From the NCBI GenBank assembly GCA_933207985.1, contig OW240917.1, positions 115,086,490 to 115,150,489 of the forward strand: a DNA stretch of 64,000 nucleotides. Direction: 5' to 3'. Position numbers and translations under genes: made by a program. Every line of letters begins with the position of its first letter. Position 1 is the first letter of the stretch. Positions 1 through 11,792 of the stretch are shown here, one piece after another. The DNA comes from Pelobates cultripes (lineage: Eukaryota; Chordata; Amphibia; Anura; Pelobatidae). Below the pieces are notes generated by a model. The model ran no database searches and was not told where the DNA came from. It saw nothing but the letters and a program-made list of their open reading frames with translations.

Positions 1-1793
1 AAATGATGGAGCGCATGGAGGCGGAGCAAACAGACACGAGGAGAATTCAAACGCCAATAGAATAGAAGTACGTATTTTAAACTTAAATATGATTGCCATC
101 CCTATAAGGAGTCTAATGTTTATTAATTATATAATGTGAAAACATAATTAAAGGGATATATTTTACAAGACTATAGTGTTCCTGTGATAAGGCCAAAACC
201 TATAAAATACATTAAAGTTGTACTGGTGCGTGAAGTGTCAATTTAAATTTGGGTTGTGTAGTGATCCCTATTTAGAGACGTTTGTGTAACATTTGTGTAA
301 CATTTGTAATATATGCACATAGTTCATATACTCTGTCTATTCCTAATCAGAAAAAAATATTTTATCTATTTTTACAACTACTAAAGATAGGCAATAAATT
401 GATTTATGGACCAAATTATAGACAGTTTTAAACATGAAAAGAGCATGGCGGTGGGAAGAACACAAAAGAACAAGCTTTTACAAAAGAGACAAAAGAAATG
501 ATTGAGGCAGGAAAACTAAGGTCAAGAGGGTAACAATAGTACACATTTGTTACAGCTTCCGTAGCCTTATAACTAAAGCCTATATGAATGATATGCATAG
601 ACCTACATCACTGACAATAATCATAAACAATGTAATCGTATATCAGAAAAATCCTGATGTGCGAATTTCATCTACAGTGTGACACTGTATGGGTTTGTAC
701 CATTTATTTTACCTTACATATTTTAATTCCATTCTTTTTCTTTTATTACAGGTTTTGCCACCCCTGCCATGTAAATGGTACATTCCCACATCTTCATTAG
801 GTCAGTTCTCCTGCTAAAGTGCATAACCCGAATGAGTGGGGGAGGGTTTTCAGCTTGGCTACTTTGGCCAAGTTAATTGTCAACAGAGTGCATAAATCCT
901 TGTAGATAAAGGTAAACCCTTGCTTCCTATTTATGTCCTATTCTGCCACTTTCTCGAATAAAAGGATACAATATTTCAAAGGAAGAGTCCGAATTGAAGC
1001 AAGAGGGCATATCAACGTTTAGAACATTGTAGATATTCCTGGCATGATTCATTTCTATAAAGTAAAAAAAGTCACCATGCACCACTTTTCAATTTCAATC
1101 AAATGACACTGGAAATTTTCCATTAATATTTGAAGCACTCGGGGAAAAAAAAAGGCTGCATGATTTATTATGTGAGCACATAGCCCATGGTTGATTAAAC
1201 TTGTACGGTAATTAAGTGCACAGGATTAGACATAACAAAGCTGTTTCACAGTCATTTCCCTAAAATAATGGCATTTGTTATTGATTTAAACATGCAATAA
1301 AGTGGTTTATTGCTTCATGTAACTCCAAAAACCAATAAGTGTTTCCCAAAAACAAACGGTCAGAGGAAAGCAGTGGAGGTGATGCGATATTAGTGAAGTT
1401 GCACACGGTGGAGAGGAAATCAATGCAGAAAATTATCCGTTCCCCAAAGAATTAGGCTTAACGCCATCTAGCATTAATAAGCCATCTACTAAACATAGTT
1501 CGTCTAATCCCTTGATGTTGATGTTTTCCTGTTTCTAGACATTCGGCAGAAATGCACACTCTTTCTAAAGGTTCATGTTATGGTTTTCTATAGTACTGCA
1601 TACACTCCAGCACTCCTGAATCAGACAGAGCAATCTGAATTTCTGACTGTCACTGGGTCGTACCCAAACTTACAGGAATGGTGAATCCCACAAACATTGG
1701 TTCTAAATAGACATAGTACAGGGCCTAATAGAGGCCAGACTTAATGTCAATAAAGATTAAGACAAAGTCGGAAATAGCCAACGTCAGGGACAC
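1..1793. other. Non-coding stretch, nothing recognised
   Basis: This AT-rich sequence has only short chance reading frames. I see no transposon termini, no RNA gene and no exon-like frame. A short direct repeat of a GTGTAACATTT-type unit lies near 283-310. It is probably intergenic or intronic DNA. Confidence 0.5.
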
Positions 1794-1829
1794 ATTGTAC
1801 AGCGCTGCAGAATTTGTTGGCGCTATATA

Positions 1830-1862
<33 letters not shown>
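1794..1862 (+). repeat. SINE/LINE-tail unit with AAT microsatellite
   Basis: A short unit containing TGTACAGCGCT and GGCGCTATATAAAT runs directly into an (AAT)n tract. The same unit recurs at 4462, 5502, 7301, 7500, 8203, 26404, 28285, 37950, 46375 and 49051 in both orientations, so it is the 3' end of an interspersed retroposon. I cannot name the family. Confidence 0.7.
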
Positions 1863-1863
<1 letters not shown>

Positions 1864-2961
1864 TAGAAATACAGATGAACTGAATAACAAGCCGGGTCAG
1901 GATACCAGATATACTCAAGGTCAGAAACATACAGGTTCAGGATACAATAATTACACAAAAGACAAATACAAGTCGAGGTCAATATCAAAATATATCAAAA
2001 GAGACTTGCTATTAGCACTAACGTGTATCAGGGCAGAAACCATGATAAGGCAACGAACAAGGGCCCAAATTAGCTTGATATAGGCTAACAATGTTTCTGA
2101 TTGGTCCACGTCATCTATGCAACTCCAAAATGATTGATAGTGGTCGCTGAATGACTTGCCACTCTAAGAACGGGCGTGACATCACAACATTTGGATTTAT
2201 AAAATAAGCGCCATTGAAAAGGACAGTATCTAATATAATGCAGTAAAGAGGAAACAGTTTGCCAGGCTGAATGTCAAGTATTCGCTGTTCGGACCAAGCG
2301 GCTGAAGGAGGGGAGCAGTGCGGCCTCACAAAGCGTTCAGCTTGTGAAGCCAAACGAGGGGAGCGGCGTGGGAGCCTGATGCAGGTAAGTCCAGGATAGT
2401 GACTCTGGCTACTTTCCCCAAATTCCTGAAAAAGAGTATCATTATAAAAATTATATATTAGAGGGAAAAAATAGAACTTCAGTAAATTCACTTGTGGAAG
2501 GGACAGCCTGCTGCAGAGCATTTTTCAAATAAACACCTAGTTTTGTGGTGCTTTGTATAGGCTTCTTAATTAAAAAGGCTATTTTACCTTGAAGAAACTG
2601 AAAATCTTTTCCAGAGAAAGAGGGGACAGCTTGCAAAGGCTGCAGTTCATAAGAACAACAGCTTTACTGGCAATAAATACATGCATGAAAAATGCATGAA
2701 TGTATTCATTGGGGATATATGTACTAAAAAGTGAATTGTGCTATTTTGGGCAGTGGCCTGCCCTTTTAAAAGCAGCCCCTTGCCTGGTGTAAAGAAGTTA
2801 ACAGTAGTAGCAAGTGTAAGTGAGGGTGTGGCTAGGGCAGGGCTATTCTGAGAAATTACTTACTAAAAAAAAAATGTATGCAACTATAACAATTATTTAG
2901 AACAAGATCAATACATTGTATTTGCACTGACTGAATTCTAACCACATTTATTCATTGTAAC
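1863..2961. other. Unassigned, probably old repeat sequence
   Basis: The segment has phrases typical of amphibian dispersed repeats (runs of 'ggtcagga' and 'aagccgggtcag' around 1890-1945) and a GC-richer patch near 2285-2390. At about 2690-2776 there is an end-like sequence (gggcagtggcctgccctttt) resembling the right end seen at 46020-46112. Reading frames here are short and low in complexity, so I call no gene. Confidence 0.4.
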
Positions 2962-3590
2962 TTAAAGGGACAATGTAGGCACCCAGACCACTTCAGCTCA
3001 TTGAAGTGGTCTGGGTGCTGTGTGCCTTTTGCATCTAGTGCTGCAATGTAAACCATTGCGGTTTACATTGCAGCACTAAGTATGCCCTCAGTGGCTGTCT
3101 ACAAGACAGCCACTAGAGGGCTTCCGGAATCCAAACTGACTTTTGGTCCGTTATCGGACGTTGGACATCCTCACACTCTGCACAAGGACCTCCAGCGTCA
3201 GATTTTCCCCTTAGGAAAGCATTGATTTAATGCTTTCCTATGAGGAGGTCTAACGTGCACGCGGCATTTGCCCTGCATTATACCCCGCTTGTCGCAGGAC
3301 AGAGAAGGGGACGGAGTTTTGACCCAGCATCGAGGGACATCGGCGCTGAGATAAGGTAAGTAAATAAAGGGTTTTGCCACTTAATCGGTAGTGCCAGGAA
3401 TACAGCTTTGCAATTACTGCGCAAAGCTGTGATTCATAGAAAAGGCAGTGTTTACATTGCTGACTAGGAACACCTCCAAAGGCAGTTCCTCAGACAGCCA
3501 CAAAGAATGTTCCCCATAGAGATGCACTGATTCAGTGCATCTCTATGGCCAGTGGAGCAGCTTTATTTACCTGTAACAGTAGAGTATGAA
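2962..3590. mobile_element. T2/Kolobok-like MITE, chimeric or rearranged
   Basis: It opens with TTAA followed by AAGGGACAATGTAGGC. Next comes a hairpin in which CCCAGACCACTTCA pairs perfectly with its complement about 6 bases later. The inner part matches the MITEs at 9187 and 36484. From about 3390 the sequence switches to the module type of the 6447 and 45412 copies (gcagtgtttacattgct, paired catctctatgg motifs). No clean right terminus is present, so this is either a chimera or two truncated copies side by side. Confidence 0.75.
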
Positions 3591-3765
3591 ATCCAACTAT
3601 ATATGTATATAGCATACCAACTGCACAAGCCATTCATTTTATAAAAAAACAAAAACAAAAAACAACACAAAGCAAAACAAATACAAAAATGTAAAGATGG
3701 CAGGACCCCTATGTGAAATCCCCCAAAGTATGGGAAATGCTATGTGCCTTTTTCATAGAAAGTAT

Positions 3766-4307
3766 TTAAAGGAACACTATAGGCGCAGGAACACAAACAT
3801 GTATTCCTGACCCTATAGTGTTAAACCCACCATTTAGGTGGCTTGACCCCCTCAGCCTCCTTAAAGGGAATTAAAACTTACCTTATTTCCAGCACCGCAC
3901 GGGTGCACCAGCACTGGCCCCGCCCCGATCCGCCTCCTCGATGACATCAGAATTGCTGATTTTTAGCCAATCCAATGCTTTTCCATAGGCAAGGAGGCAG
4001 GATGGGGCAGGGCCAAACACTGTTTTGGCCAATCAGCACTTTTTCATAAAGACGCATTGAATCAATGCATCTCTATGAGGAAAATTCAGCATCCCCATGC
4101 AGAGCGTGGAGACGCAGAACGGCAGTGCTGCCTACTGTGCAGCACTGCCCTAGGAAGCACCTCCGATGGCCATCTGAGGAGTGGCCACTTGGAGGTGTCC
4201 CTAGGGGCAATGTGTGTTTGCATTAAAATGCCTGAAGGCAATGATTATTCTCACCATAAAAACTACATTAAGCTGTAGTTGTTGTGGTGACTATAGTGTC
4301 CCTTTAA
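3766..4307. mobile_element. T2/Kolobok-like MITE, complete
   Basis: TTAA followed by AGGAACACTATAGG at the left is matched at the right by ACTATAGTGTCCC followed by TTAA. The two TTAA tetramers are the expected target duplication. The 540-bp interior has no transposase frame. It has a palindromic 'gcattgaatcaatgc' motif and the 'ctgtagttgttgtggtga' end module shared with 13475 and 62040. Confidence 0.85.
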
Positions 4308-4461
4308 ATTACTGCACAGCATTATATGTATGCTCCAAACTTGTATATCTACTATATGACTCAAGGTGAACAGTTGTACTGGAATTCACACAAATAGTAA
4401 AGTATGAGGTCACCATCATGTGAGCCTTCAATATTGCATTTATATGGCTTAATATTATTTT

Positions 4462-4525
4462 GGTATTATTATTTATATAGCAACAAATAATTCTGCAGCG
4501 CTGTACAGTGAGCTTATCACTGACA
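4462..4525 (-). repeat. SINE/LINE-tail unit, reverse orientation
   Basis: TATTATTATTTATATAGC followed by CTGCAGCGCTGTACA is the reverse complement of the unit at 1794. It is diverged and short. Confidence 0.55.
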
Positions 4526-5501
4526 AAGATTGTTCTGCCAATTTAGGTTTACATTTTGTTGTATTATTTGTCTAACACTTATATCTACCATGCACATGCC
4601 TGGCTGCTATGACAGCAGTGCAATGACATATAGAAAATGACTTGACATGCTGTGATGATTCACGTTAAGTGTTTTGTTTTTTGTGCTGGATCAGGTTACC
4701 ATATATTTTAGCTACACTTTATTTAGATCTTAACTTGCAATGTGCAACGGATAACAAATAAGAAGTGGAAATACAGCCTGACTATTTGTAAATTCAGTTG
4801 AATTAAAAATAACATTTTCTGTGTATACCCTGTTCTAATGACACACGTAATAAAACTCCATTATCTAAGATATTCCATCTAGAAAGGCGTTGTTTCATCA
4901 GTTACATAACTAAACATTATGCACCGTGATAATGTTCTACTGTAAACTGTATCACTTTCTGCGTTCACTGAATCCACAGCTCTTATTGCCCGAAGGGCAA
5001 CAGGCATTTTCAACATTACAGTGGGGGGATATGATAAACATTTGCTTGCTGAGACGCAGATTAAGTGGATTTGAAATACAATCTTTTGCATGCATAATGA
5101 AACATAGCCTTCATGATGCAACTCGATCTTGCGGTAATATAGAAAAATGACTGAAACACAAAATTGTATTAGAGGAAATGTCAAGGATTTTCAATTTAAT
5201 GGATCAATGAATCAATATAATTTTGCATTGTATCCACAGGTTTCTGTTGTACCCAAATCTGAATCACAGACATCCATGGCACAAATACGTTTCTCCATCT
5301 GCTCTAGTCTAAACACAGTCATCACCCCATTGCTCCTGATTCTTATAGAAATGGATTACAAGTTAACATCTGAACAATTCAAATAACGTTGATTCTGAAG
5401 TTACACACCATTCTTTTTACTCCTTTGCAGTTCATCAATATCTGAACTGAAGCTAAGGTGATGTGCCATTTAAAGTAAATAGATCTCAAGGGTTTGCTCT
5501 C
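4526..5501. other. Non-coding stretch, nothing recognised
   Basis: The sequence looks unique and AT-rich. Overlapping short frames lie on both strands at 4879-5386, but they have no recognisable domain, no start context and no splice-site pattern. Confidence 0.45.
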
Positions 5502-5590
5502 TAAGTTGGCGCTGTATAAATGCCAATAATAATAACAACAACAACAACAACAACAACAATAATTTTGCTTTTCATTAATCTCTCAGTTTC
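5502..5590 (+). repeat. SINE/LINE-tail unit with AAC microsatellite and shared flank
   Basis: AAGTTGGCGCTGTATAAATG leads into (AAT)/(AAC)n. It is followed by 33 bases (5558-5590) that are identical to 8363-8395, downstream of another copy. Identity beyond the microsatellite suggests a duplication or a longer family consensus. Confidence 0.65.
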
Positions 5591-6446
5591 AAAATAGAAC
5601 AAGATGTCTCCTCAATCACCTGGCAGCTCTGTTCACCATGATCGGATTAAGAAAGCTCAATTTAAACCTGCATTTTTTACCTATAACAAAATTGCACCTT
5701 TAATGCCATTAATGATGAAAATTAAAAGATCAATTCCAAACATCAATTTATCGTAAACATGTCAATTTACTATGAAACTGAAATGGATTTGGCTTCTGAG
5801 TTTTCTAATAAGCTATGGTGATAATTCAAAGCATATCACATAAATCCTTTAATTACCAAAATGGACATCCTTTTCATCCCTACATCAAATATTTGGTATA
5901 AATCATGTGAATGCTTAATATGGTACACAGCATTTTATGTAGCCAGAATGTTTGACCCGATATTCTCCTGGTGGTTGATGAATGACAACTCCCATGATGC
6001 TCAGCCATCGCTAGGCTGGTAAAACTTTATAGCAGCAATTAATCAACAAATGGATACCTACATGTTGGCTACAGTCCTGTCATATTGCACACACACTCAG
6101 TGGATGCTTCAAAATCATTTACATCAGAATATTAAATTACATATTTAAAATAAATGATATCATAAAGTTATACAAGGGCTCCTAATAACAGTAAAAGGAT
6201 GCATAGACACAATTTGACAAGACAGTGTCTGAATGAGATGTGAGCTGCATAGACTTCGGGTGATCAGGATGACATTACATCAGACAAAGAAAAGACGAGG
6301 TCAAATACTCCTTGAGAAAAGCAGACTGTCCACCAGACTGTGTATTTGGACTGTGTTTTAATGAGAAGGAATTACACTACAAGACATAATTACAGTATGA
6401 CACTATGACGTGATGCTTTCTCTATATTATACAATAAAGTGTAGAT
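5591..6446. other. Mostly unassigned non-coding DNA
   Basis: I recognise no gene. At 5940-6025 a phrase common in vertebrate hAT-type MITEs (caactcccatgatgctcagcc) occurs without a matching second terminus, so it may be half an old element. Confidence 0.4.
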
Positions 6447-6815
6447 AAAGGGACACTATAGTCACCAGATCAACTACAGCTTATAGGTTTTAGAACAACT
6501 ATGGCTTTATGTAGTTGTTCTGGTGAGTATACCATGTCCTTGCAGCCTTTTTGCTTTAAAAACATGGCCTTTTTAGAGAAAAGGCAGTGTTTACATTGCT
6601 CCCCAGGGACACCTCCAGTGGCCACTCCTCACTCAGGTGGCCACTAGTGGAGCTTCCTGGGTCCAGCTGCAAAGGACCTGCATGGCACTGGAAAAAGGGG
6701 AGTAAGTAACCTTTTTAACGGAGGACAAGGTTTACTGGTGACATGAACGGCACTTATAGAACTACAGTGTTAGGAACACACGTTTGTATTCCTAACACTA
6801 TAGTGTTCTTGAAAT
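6447..6815. mobile_element. T2/Kolobok-like MITE
   Basis: The left end AAAGGGACACTATAGTCACC and the right end ACACTATAGTGTTCTT are imperfect inverted repeats. The inside carries the GTTGTTCTGGTGAGTATA and CAGTGTTTACATTGCT modules shared with 45412. The right terminus is mutated and the TTAA duplications are lost. Confidence 0.75.
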
Positions 6816-7300
6816 GTGCATGTTACACTTTACCTCTTTATGTCCATACAGCAGCAATCAATACATAATAATTCCAAGCAACTGCAATGCACTTTACCAG
6901 TGATACTAGTGAGGGGGGTTGTTCAAAACAAGGGGTTCTACAAAGCTGAAAATAGCTTCTTGTTGGCAGTGAGCCATGCTGAGACAGTCAACATTTCCAA
7001 GTGGGAGGCAGTACAAACCAGCAATTAGGAAAACAAAGCTAATTACCGAGGTTAGAACAAATTTAAAACATCACTTAAAAATAACTAGTTTATTATTCAT
7101 ATCAGGCATTTCCGTTCCTTTCATACAACGTTACATTATCAAATAGCTTTAAGTATTCATTCTAAATTATGATGTATTTTCTTAAGATATTTTTACTTTT
7201 GTGACATTTTACAGATTCTACTAAACTGGAGATGAAAGAAAGTAAATTAAATGTAGTAGTTTCTGGGAAAGTTGCAATGGTGTTGGATATTACAGCATAA

Positions 7301-7347
7301 TTGTACAGCGCTATGGAATTTGCTGGTGCTATATAAATAATAATAAT
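7301..7347 (+). repeat. SINE/LINE-tail unit
   Basis: TTGTACAGCGCTATGGAATT, then GCTATATAAATAATAATAAT, matches the unit at 1794. Confidence 0.65.
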
Positions 7348-7499
7348 CTTGATAAGTACTTCTCCATGATTAATCAATGTATTAATTCATATACTATGTG
7401 TTACAGCCTGACAGCATATAATGCCAGCCTGGGTTTTCATGACTGTTCAAGGGACAGCAAACTTGTATCTTACCAGCCGATGGCAAATTATTTTATCTA

Positions 7500-7633
7500 T
7501 ATTGTAAGCTTGTTTGAGCAAGGTCCTCATTAACTTGGTCTTGTAACATTTTGAAATTGTCTAATTTATTGTTAAATGTCCCCCTTTTATAAAATTGTAA
7601 AGCGCTGGGAATAAGTTTGCACTATATAAATGC

Positions 7634-7666
<33 letters not shown>
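7500..7666 (+). repeat. Longer SINE-like unit with AAT tail
   Basis: The unit begins ATTGTAAGCTTGTTTGAGCA. It then carries AAAGCGCTGGGAATAAGTTT and GCACTATATAAATGCTAATA before (AAT)n. The order matches the copies at 8203 and 26404. That makes about 165 bp of conserved body, consistent with a SINE or the 3' end of a LINE. I see no tRNA-type promoter boxes. Confidence 0.7.
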
Positions 7667-7669
<3 letters not shown>

Positions 7670-8202
7670 ATGGAGGCTCTGTATTTTTTCCTTTCTCTGG
7701 TCTAGAAACAAGGCTCCAAAGGTTGCTTGCCCTTGCAAATAAAACAGGGAGAAATCCATCTTTGTAGACATATCTGTAGCTGTGGTGACTATATTTTTAA
7801 AACCAAAATGAGGAATTGCTTTTCTTTGACTCTGTTCAGGTTAAATGTGCTTTTACGTAGAAATACCATGATATCACGATATGATAAATAAGACAAAATA
7901 AGTATCTCTATCCTATTATTTGTTGTGCGTGTCTCCTTATTAGACTAAATTGGAATAATAAAAACAAATCAATAAGATTGCAGAGTTACTCTGGGAACAG
8001 ATGTGCTTGAGTTCTGTTAATATTAGTTAGCCTGAATGTTACGCAGCAATAGGTAAAGAACGATAAACATATTGATTGAGCAGAATACTAAGAAATTTAT
8101 CCATTCAGGTAATGTAAACTATTGTATTTTTAGGTTGGATTAATAAATAATACTATATACTATCCTAATGCTTGGAGCTACCTAAGGCAACATTCCAAAA
8201 TA
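7667..8202. other. Non-coding stretch, nothing recognised
   Basis: AT-rich sequence without repeat termini or an exon-like frame. Confidence 0.45.
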
Positions 8203-8395
8203 ATGTAAGCTCGTTTGAGCAGAGACCTCATTAACCCATTGCTCCTTTAACATTTTGCACTTGTCTGATTTATTGTTAAGTTTCCCCTTTTACAATATCG
8301 TAAAGCACTGCGGAATAAGTTGGCACTGTATAAATGCCAATAATAACAACAACAACAACAAGAATAATTTTGCTTTTCATTAATCTCTCAGTTTC
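8203..8395 (+). repeat. Longer SINE-like unit with AAC tail and shared flank
   Basis: It has the same body as 7500 (TGTAAGCTCGTTTGAGCAGA, TAAAGCACTGCGGAATAAGT) and an (AAC)n tail. It is followed by the 33-base flank also found at 5558-5590. Confidence 0.7.
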
Positions 8396-8549
8396 TTAGC
8401 AATTTTAATTTAGTTTAGCTGAACAGCTGGGGAAGTTCTGCTTTCTGTTTAGCACCATAGGAGTGTGCCGTACATTTCATTAGGGGGTACACTGAATGGT
8501 TTGGTTTTTTTTTCTCTTTGTTTTGTTTTTAATGAAATTCCAACTTTTA

Positions 8550-8629
8550 TTAACCCCTTAAGGACACATGATATGTGTGACATGTCATGATTCCCTTTTA
8601 TTCCAGAAGTTTGGTCCTTAAGGGGTTAA
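8550..8629. mobile_element. Short palindromic TTAA MITE (copy 1 of 4)
   Basis: TTAACCCCTTAAGGAC at the left is mirrored by GTCCTTAAGGGGTTAA at the right. The whole 80-bp unit can fold on itself. Near-identical units lie at 26680, 43212 and 45345. The TTAA target and CCC..GGG ends fit a piggyBac- or Kolobok-type non-autonomous element; I cannot decide which. Confidence 0.8.
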
Positions 8630-8939
8630 AAGCAAAGTCATAAAACAAACCATTTTTACCATTTTCCTTTTCCAGCTATGAGTCTAAAAGGAAGGACAAA
8701 TTGACCTTATATCAGGGTGAGCCTGGAATACATCTATGTTTAGCATTGAAATTCACTCACATTGGATATAGATCTGAACTGGTCCCTACATTTTACTTTA
8801 CCTACATGTCTTGGTATATATGTCTGCCTGATTTGCTGCATACTTGCTCACCTCCCATTCTTTGACTATTTATATATTGTTGGTGTCATTTATATCCTGT
8901 ACAATGGCTCTTGAGCTTTCACCCCAAGACCTCTGAAGA

Positions 8940-9045
8940 TAGTTATAAAGATTTTATTTATTTATTTTATTTATAAAATATTTTACCAGGAAGGATACAT
9001 TTAGATTTCTCTTGTTTTCAAGTATGTCCTGGGTACAGATAACAG
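8940..9045. repeat. Old interspersed repeat fragment
   Basis: A TTTATTTATTTTATTTATAA tract is followed by ATTTTACCAGGAAGGATACA and CAAGTATGTCCTGGGTACAG. I recognise this phrase as a recurrent lower-vertebrate repeat, but I cannot place its class and there is only one copy here. Confidence 0.4.
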
Positions 9046-9186
9046 TAAGAGTCTAAAAGAGAGGTGTTGTGTTTTATAAATAATATAGAAGATATATTGT
9101 GGAAATAGGAGGTAATATCTTCTTTTGTAGAAATTGTATGTTTTGCATTAAACATATTCATACATCAAGCTATATTTTTATTTATA

Positions 9187-9625
9187 TTAAAAGGACCACT
9201 ATAGGCACCCAGACCACTTCAGCTCAATGAAGTGGTCTGGGTGCCAGGTCCATCTAGGGTTAACCCTGCAGCTGTAAACATAGCCGTTTCAGAGAAATTG
9301 CTATGTTTACATTAGGGTTAATCCAGCCTCTAGTGGCTGTCTCACTGACAGCCGCTTCACACTGTGAAAATCAGTGTGAGAAAACGCTGCCGTCCATAGG
9401 AAAGCATTCCTATGGACTGATTGAATGCGCATGCGGCTCTTGCCGCGCATGCACATTTAGCGCTGATGTCGAAAGAGGGAGGTGATTTCCCGGCGCTGGA
9501 GAAAGGTAAGTTTCCTCCCCCTTCAGCCTGGCGGGAGTGGGACCCTTAGGGTGTGGGGGGGACCTAAAGTCCCTATAGTGACAGGAAAAAGAGTTTGTTT
9601 TCTTGGCACTATAGTGGTCCTTTAA
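9187..9625. mobile_element. T2/Kolobok-like MITE, complete
   Basis: TTAA then AAGGACCACTATAGGC at the left is matched by CACTATAGTGGTCC then TTAA at the right. A 14-bp perfect hairpin (CCCAGACCACTTCA) sits next to the left end. The body has a GCGCATGCGG/CCGCGCATGC GC-rich core. It has no coding capacity. Confidence 0.87.
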
Positions 9626-11229
9626 CCTAAAGGCCCTCTGGTATAAATGTTTCAGGACTGGCACATTGTTTTGTTTGAACACCCTGCCCCTTCACTCTTG
9701 GTGCCCCTTGAGGTGACCACAGGAATTCTCTGGAAGCTGTTTAAGCAGTGAGTATTGCAGTTAAAATGTTTTTCTCCCATGTTAAATTTAGTGTAGGACA
9801 AAACCAATATTGGGGTACTGTGACACAGTTGTTAACTTAAAACAATATGGCCATATGGTGTAAATTAATTCCCATATTTGTTTGCTAAGATAGGTGATTT
9901 GTAAGCATCCTTTAAAAATGTAAAAACATTTTTGTGTAGTTGCTGTTCCTTATCTGTAGAGTGCTCTGTTTCCAACTGTGTCCTTATTTACTCTGCATGA
10001 TTCTTCCATGTACATATCGCTTCTTCACCTGACAGACTTTCAGTTTGGCTGTTACTGCTTTTTTCCCCTCTCGTGCTATGAAAAACAATGTGACATGCCT
10101 GCCTTGCGTGCGTCGTGCACATGCTGCATGCACAGCTAGGACAAACCGTGTGCAAAAGCTCAGTCAACGGCTCGCCAGATTGTTCCACAACATTTGAGCC
10201 ATGCTGCTAAAAAGGTGATAGTAGCTATGGTATAGCTGCTATCAGCATATTCAGAAGTTCTACCCATGTTGTATGATGAGTGAAACTGGGACTTAAGATA
10301 TATCCAAATAACTCCTAGCCAGTGGTCTCCCTATAGCTGTAGTATTTGTCCATGTAATTTCAACTGTATTCGGACCATTAAAGTAGAGTTTTAATGTGTG
10401 CTCCTTTAAGGCATTATCTATATAATGCATTAAAATGTTGAGTCAATGTGTCTTTTGTGTCTCTTAAACTTCGACAATATCTGAACATCAGATTGATGTA
10501 TCTAGGAAACTTGCTATTCTGTTAACAGAGATATTATCATATCTCATAAGAGGATCTAGCCCTATGTTTTATAACAAGACAAATGAAAGTAACCACCATA
10601 TAGTAAAATACAGAACAAAATTAATCAAGTAAAGTACATTGAACAATGCGTTCTGTTACAATAAATAAAAAAATATGTATGGAAAAAATGTAATCAAAGG
10701 GGAAAAAAAGTGCCAAAGTCCAAATATTCAAAAACTGATCCCAACAAATGTTTTCATACTAAGCCTTACCCAAGTGAAAAAGTGCTGTTAGTTTTTTAGT
10801 TTTACTATATATTCATGTTCCATTGACTACATTTAGCCAAAGCTGAAAATAAAAAACACTGACCTTTCAAGGGTCCCACTAAATATTTCATGTTTGGTAG
10901 ATCAAAGCTTCAGGATAGAAAAGATCCCCACCGAGTCAAAGGATCAAAAATCCAGACTAGTTCAAAAAGAATTGTGAATAGATTCACTATAACAGACTCG
11001 GGCAAACAACACTATATTAATTGTCCACAATCTCTATGATTAATAGATGGCAACTGAATACAAGACAACACTGCTTGTTTAATCTAGGAGTTTAATATAA
11101 ATATAGTATTTATCGAGCCATTTTATAACCTTCATCATTGTACCTTTCCACTCAATAATAATTATATTTTTTTCAAAAAAAAGCATCTGACACTTTTACT
11201 GCATAGAAATTGTGTGGATGTAACACTTG
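9626..11229. other. Non-coding stretch, nothing recognised
   Basis: Around 1.6 kb without transposon ends. The frame on the minus strand at 9988-10188 is cysteine-rich but has no recognisable fold or splice context. Confidence 0.45.
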
Positions 11230-11662
11230 TTAAAGAACCACTATAGTGCCAGGAAAACATACTCGTTTTCCTGGCACTATAGTGCCCTGAGGATGCCCCC
11301 ACCCTCAGGAACCCCCTCCCGCCAGGCTCTGGTGAGAGGAAAGGGGTTAAACTTACCTTATTTCCAGCGCCGGGCGGGGAGCTCTCCTCCTCCTCTCCGC
11401 CTCCGATCCTCCTCTTCAGCTGCATGCGCGGCAGGAGCCGCGTGCGCATTCAGCCAGTTCATAGGAAAGCATTTACAATGCTTTCCTATGGACGCTGGCG
11501 TCTTCTCACTATGATTTTCATAGTGAGAAGCACGCAAACGATTGACAGCCGCTAGAGGCTTTAGAGGCTGGATTAACCCATTTTTAAACGTTTATAAAAA
11601 AAAAAAAAAAGGGTTAATCCTAGAGGGACGAAGTGGTCTGGGTGCCTAGAGTGGTGCTTTAA
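11230..11662. mobile_element. T2/Kolobok-like MITE, complete
   Basis: TTAA then AGAACCACTATAGTGCC pairs with AGAGTGGTGC then TTTAA at the right. Next to the left end is an 18-bp perfect hairpin arm, CTATAGTGCCAGGAAAAC, with its complement after 7 bases. The element is the 9187 type in the opposite orientation. Reading frames on both strands are by-products of its GC-rich core. Confidence 0.87.
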
Positions 11663-11792
11663 ATACTACAGATGCAGCCAAGCTTTACTTACCATTTCCT
11701 CTAATAATTTGTTTCAGTTTAATACAATTTAATATGAAATAGTGAATGAAATTGCTAATTTCTTAAAAGTGCATAACTGGCACATCATATAG

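Noticed and set aside
11162..11514. Overlapping frames of 95 codons on both strands
   Set aside because: Both lie in the GC-rich core and hairpins of a T2-like MITE.
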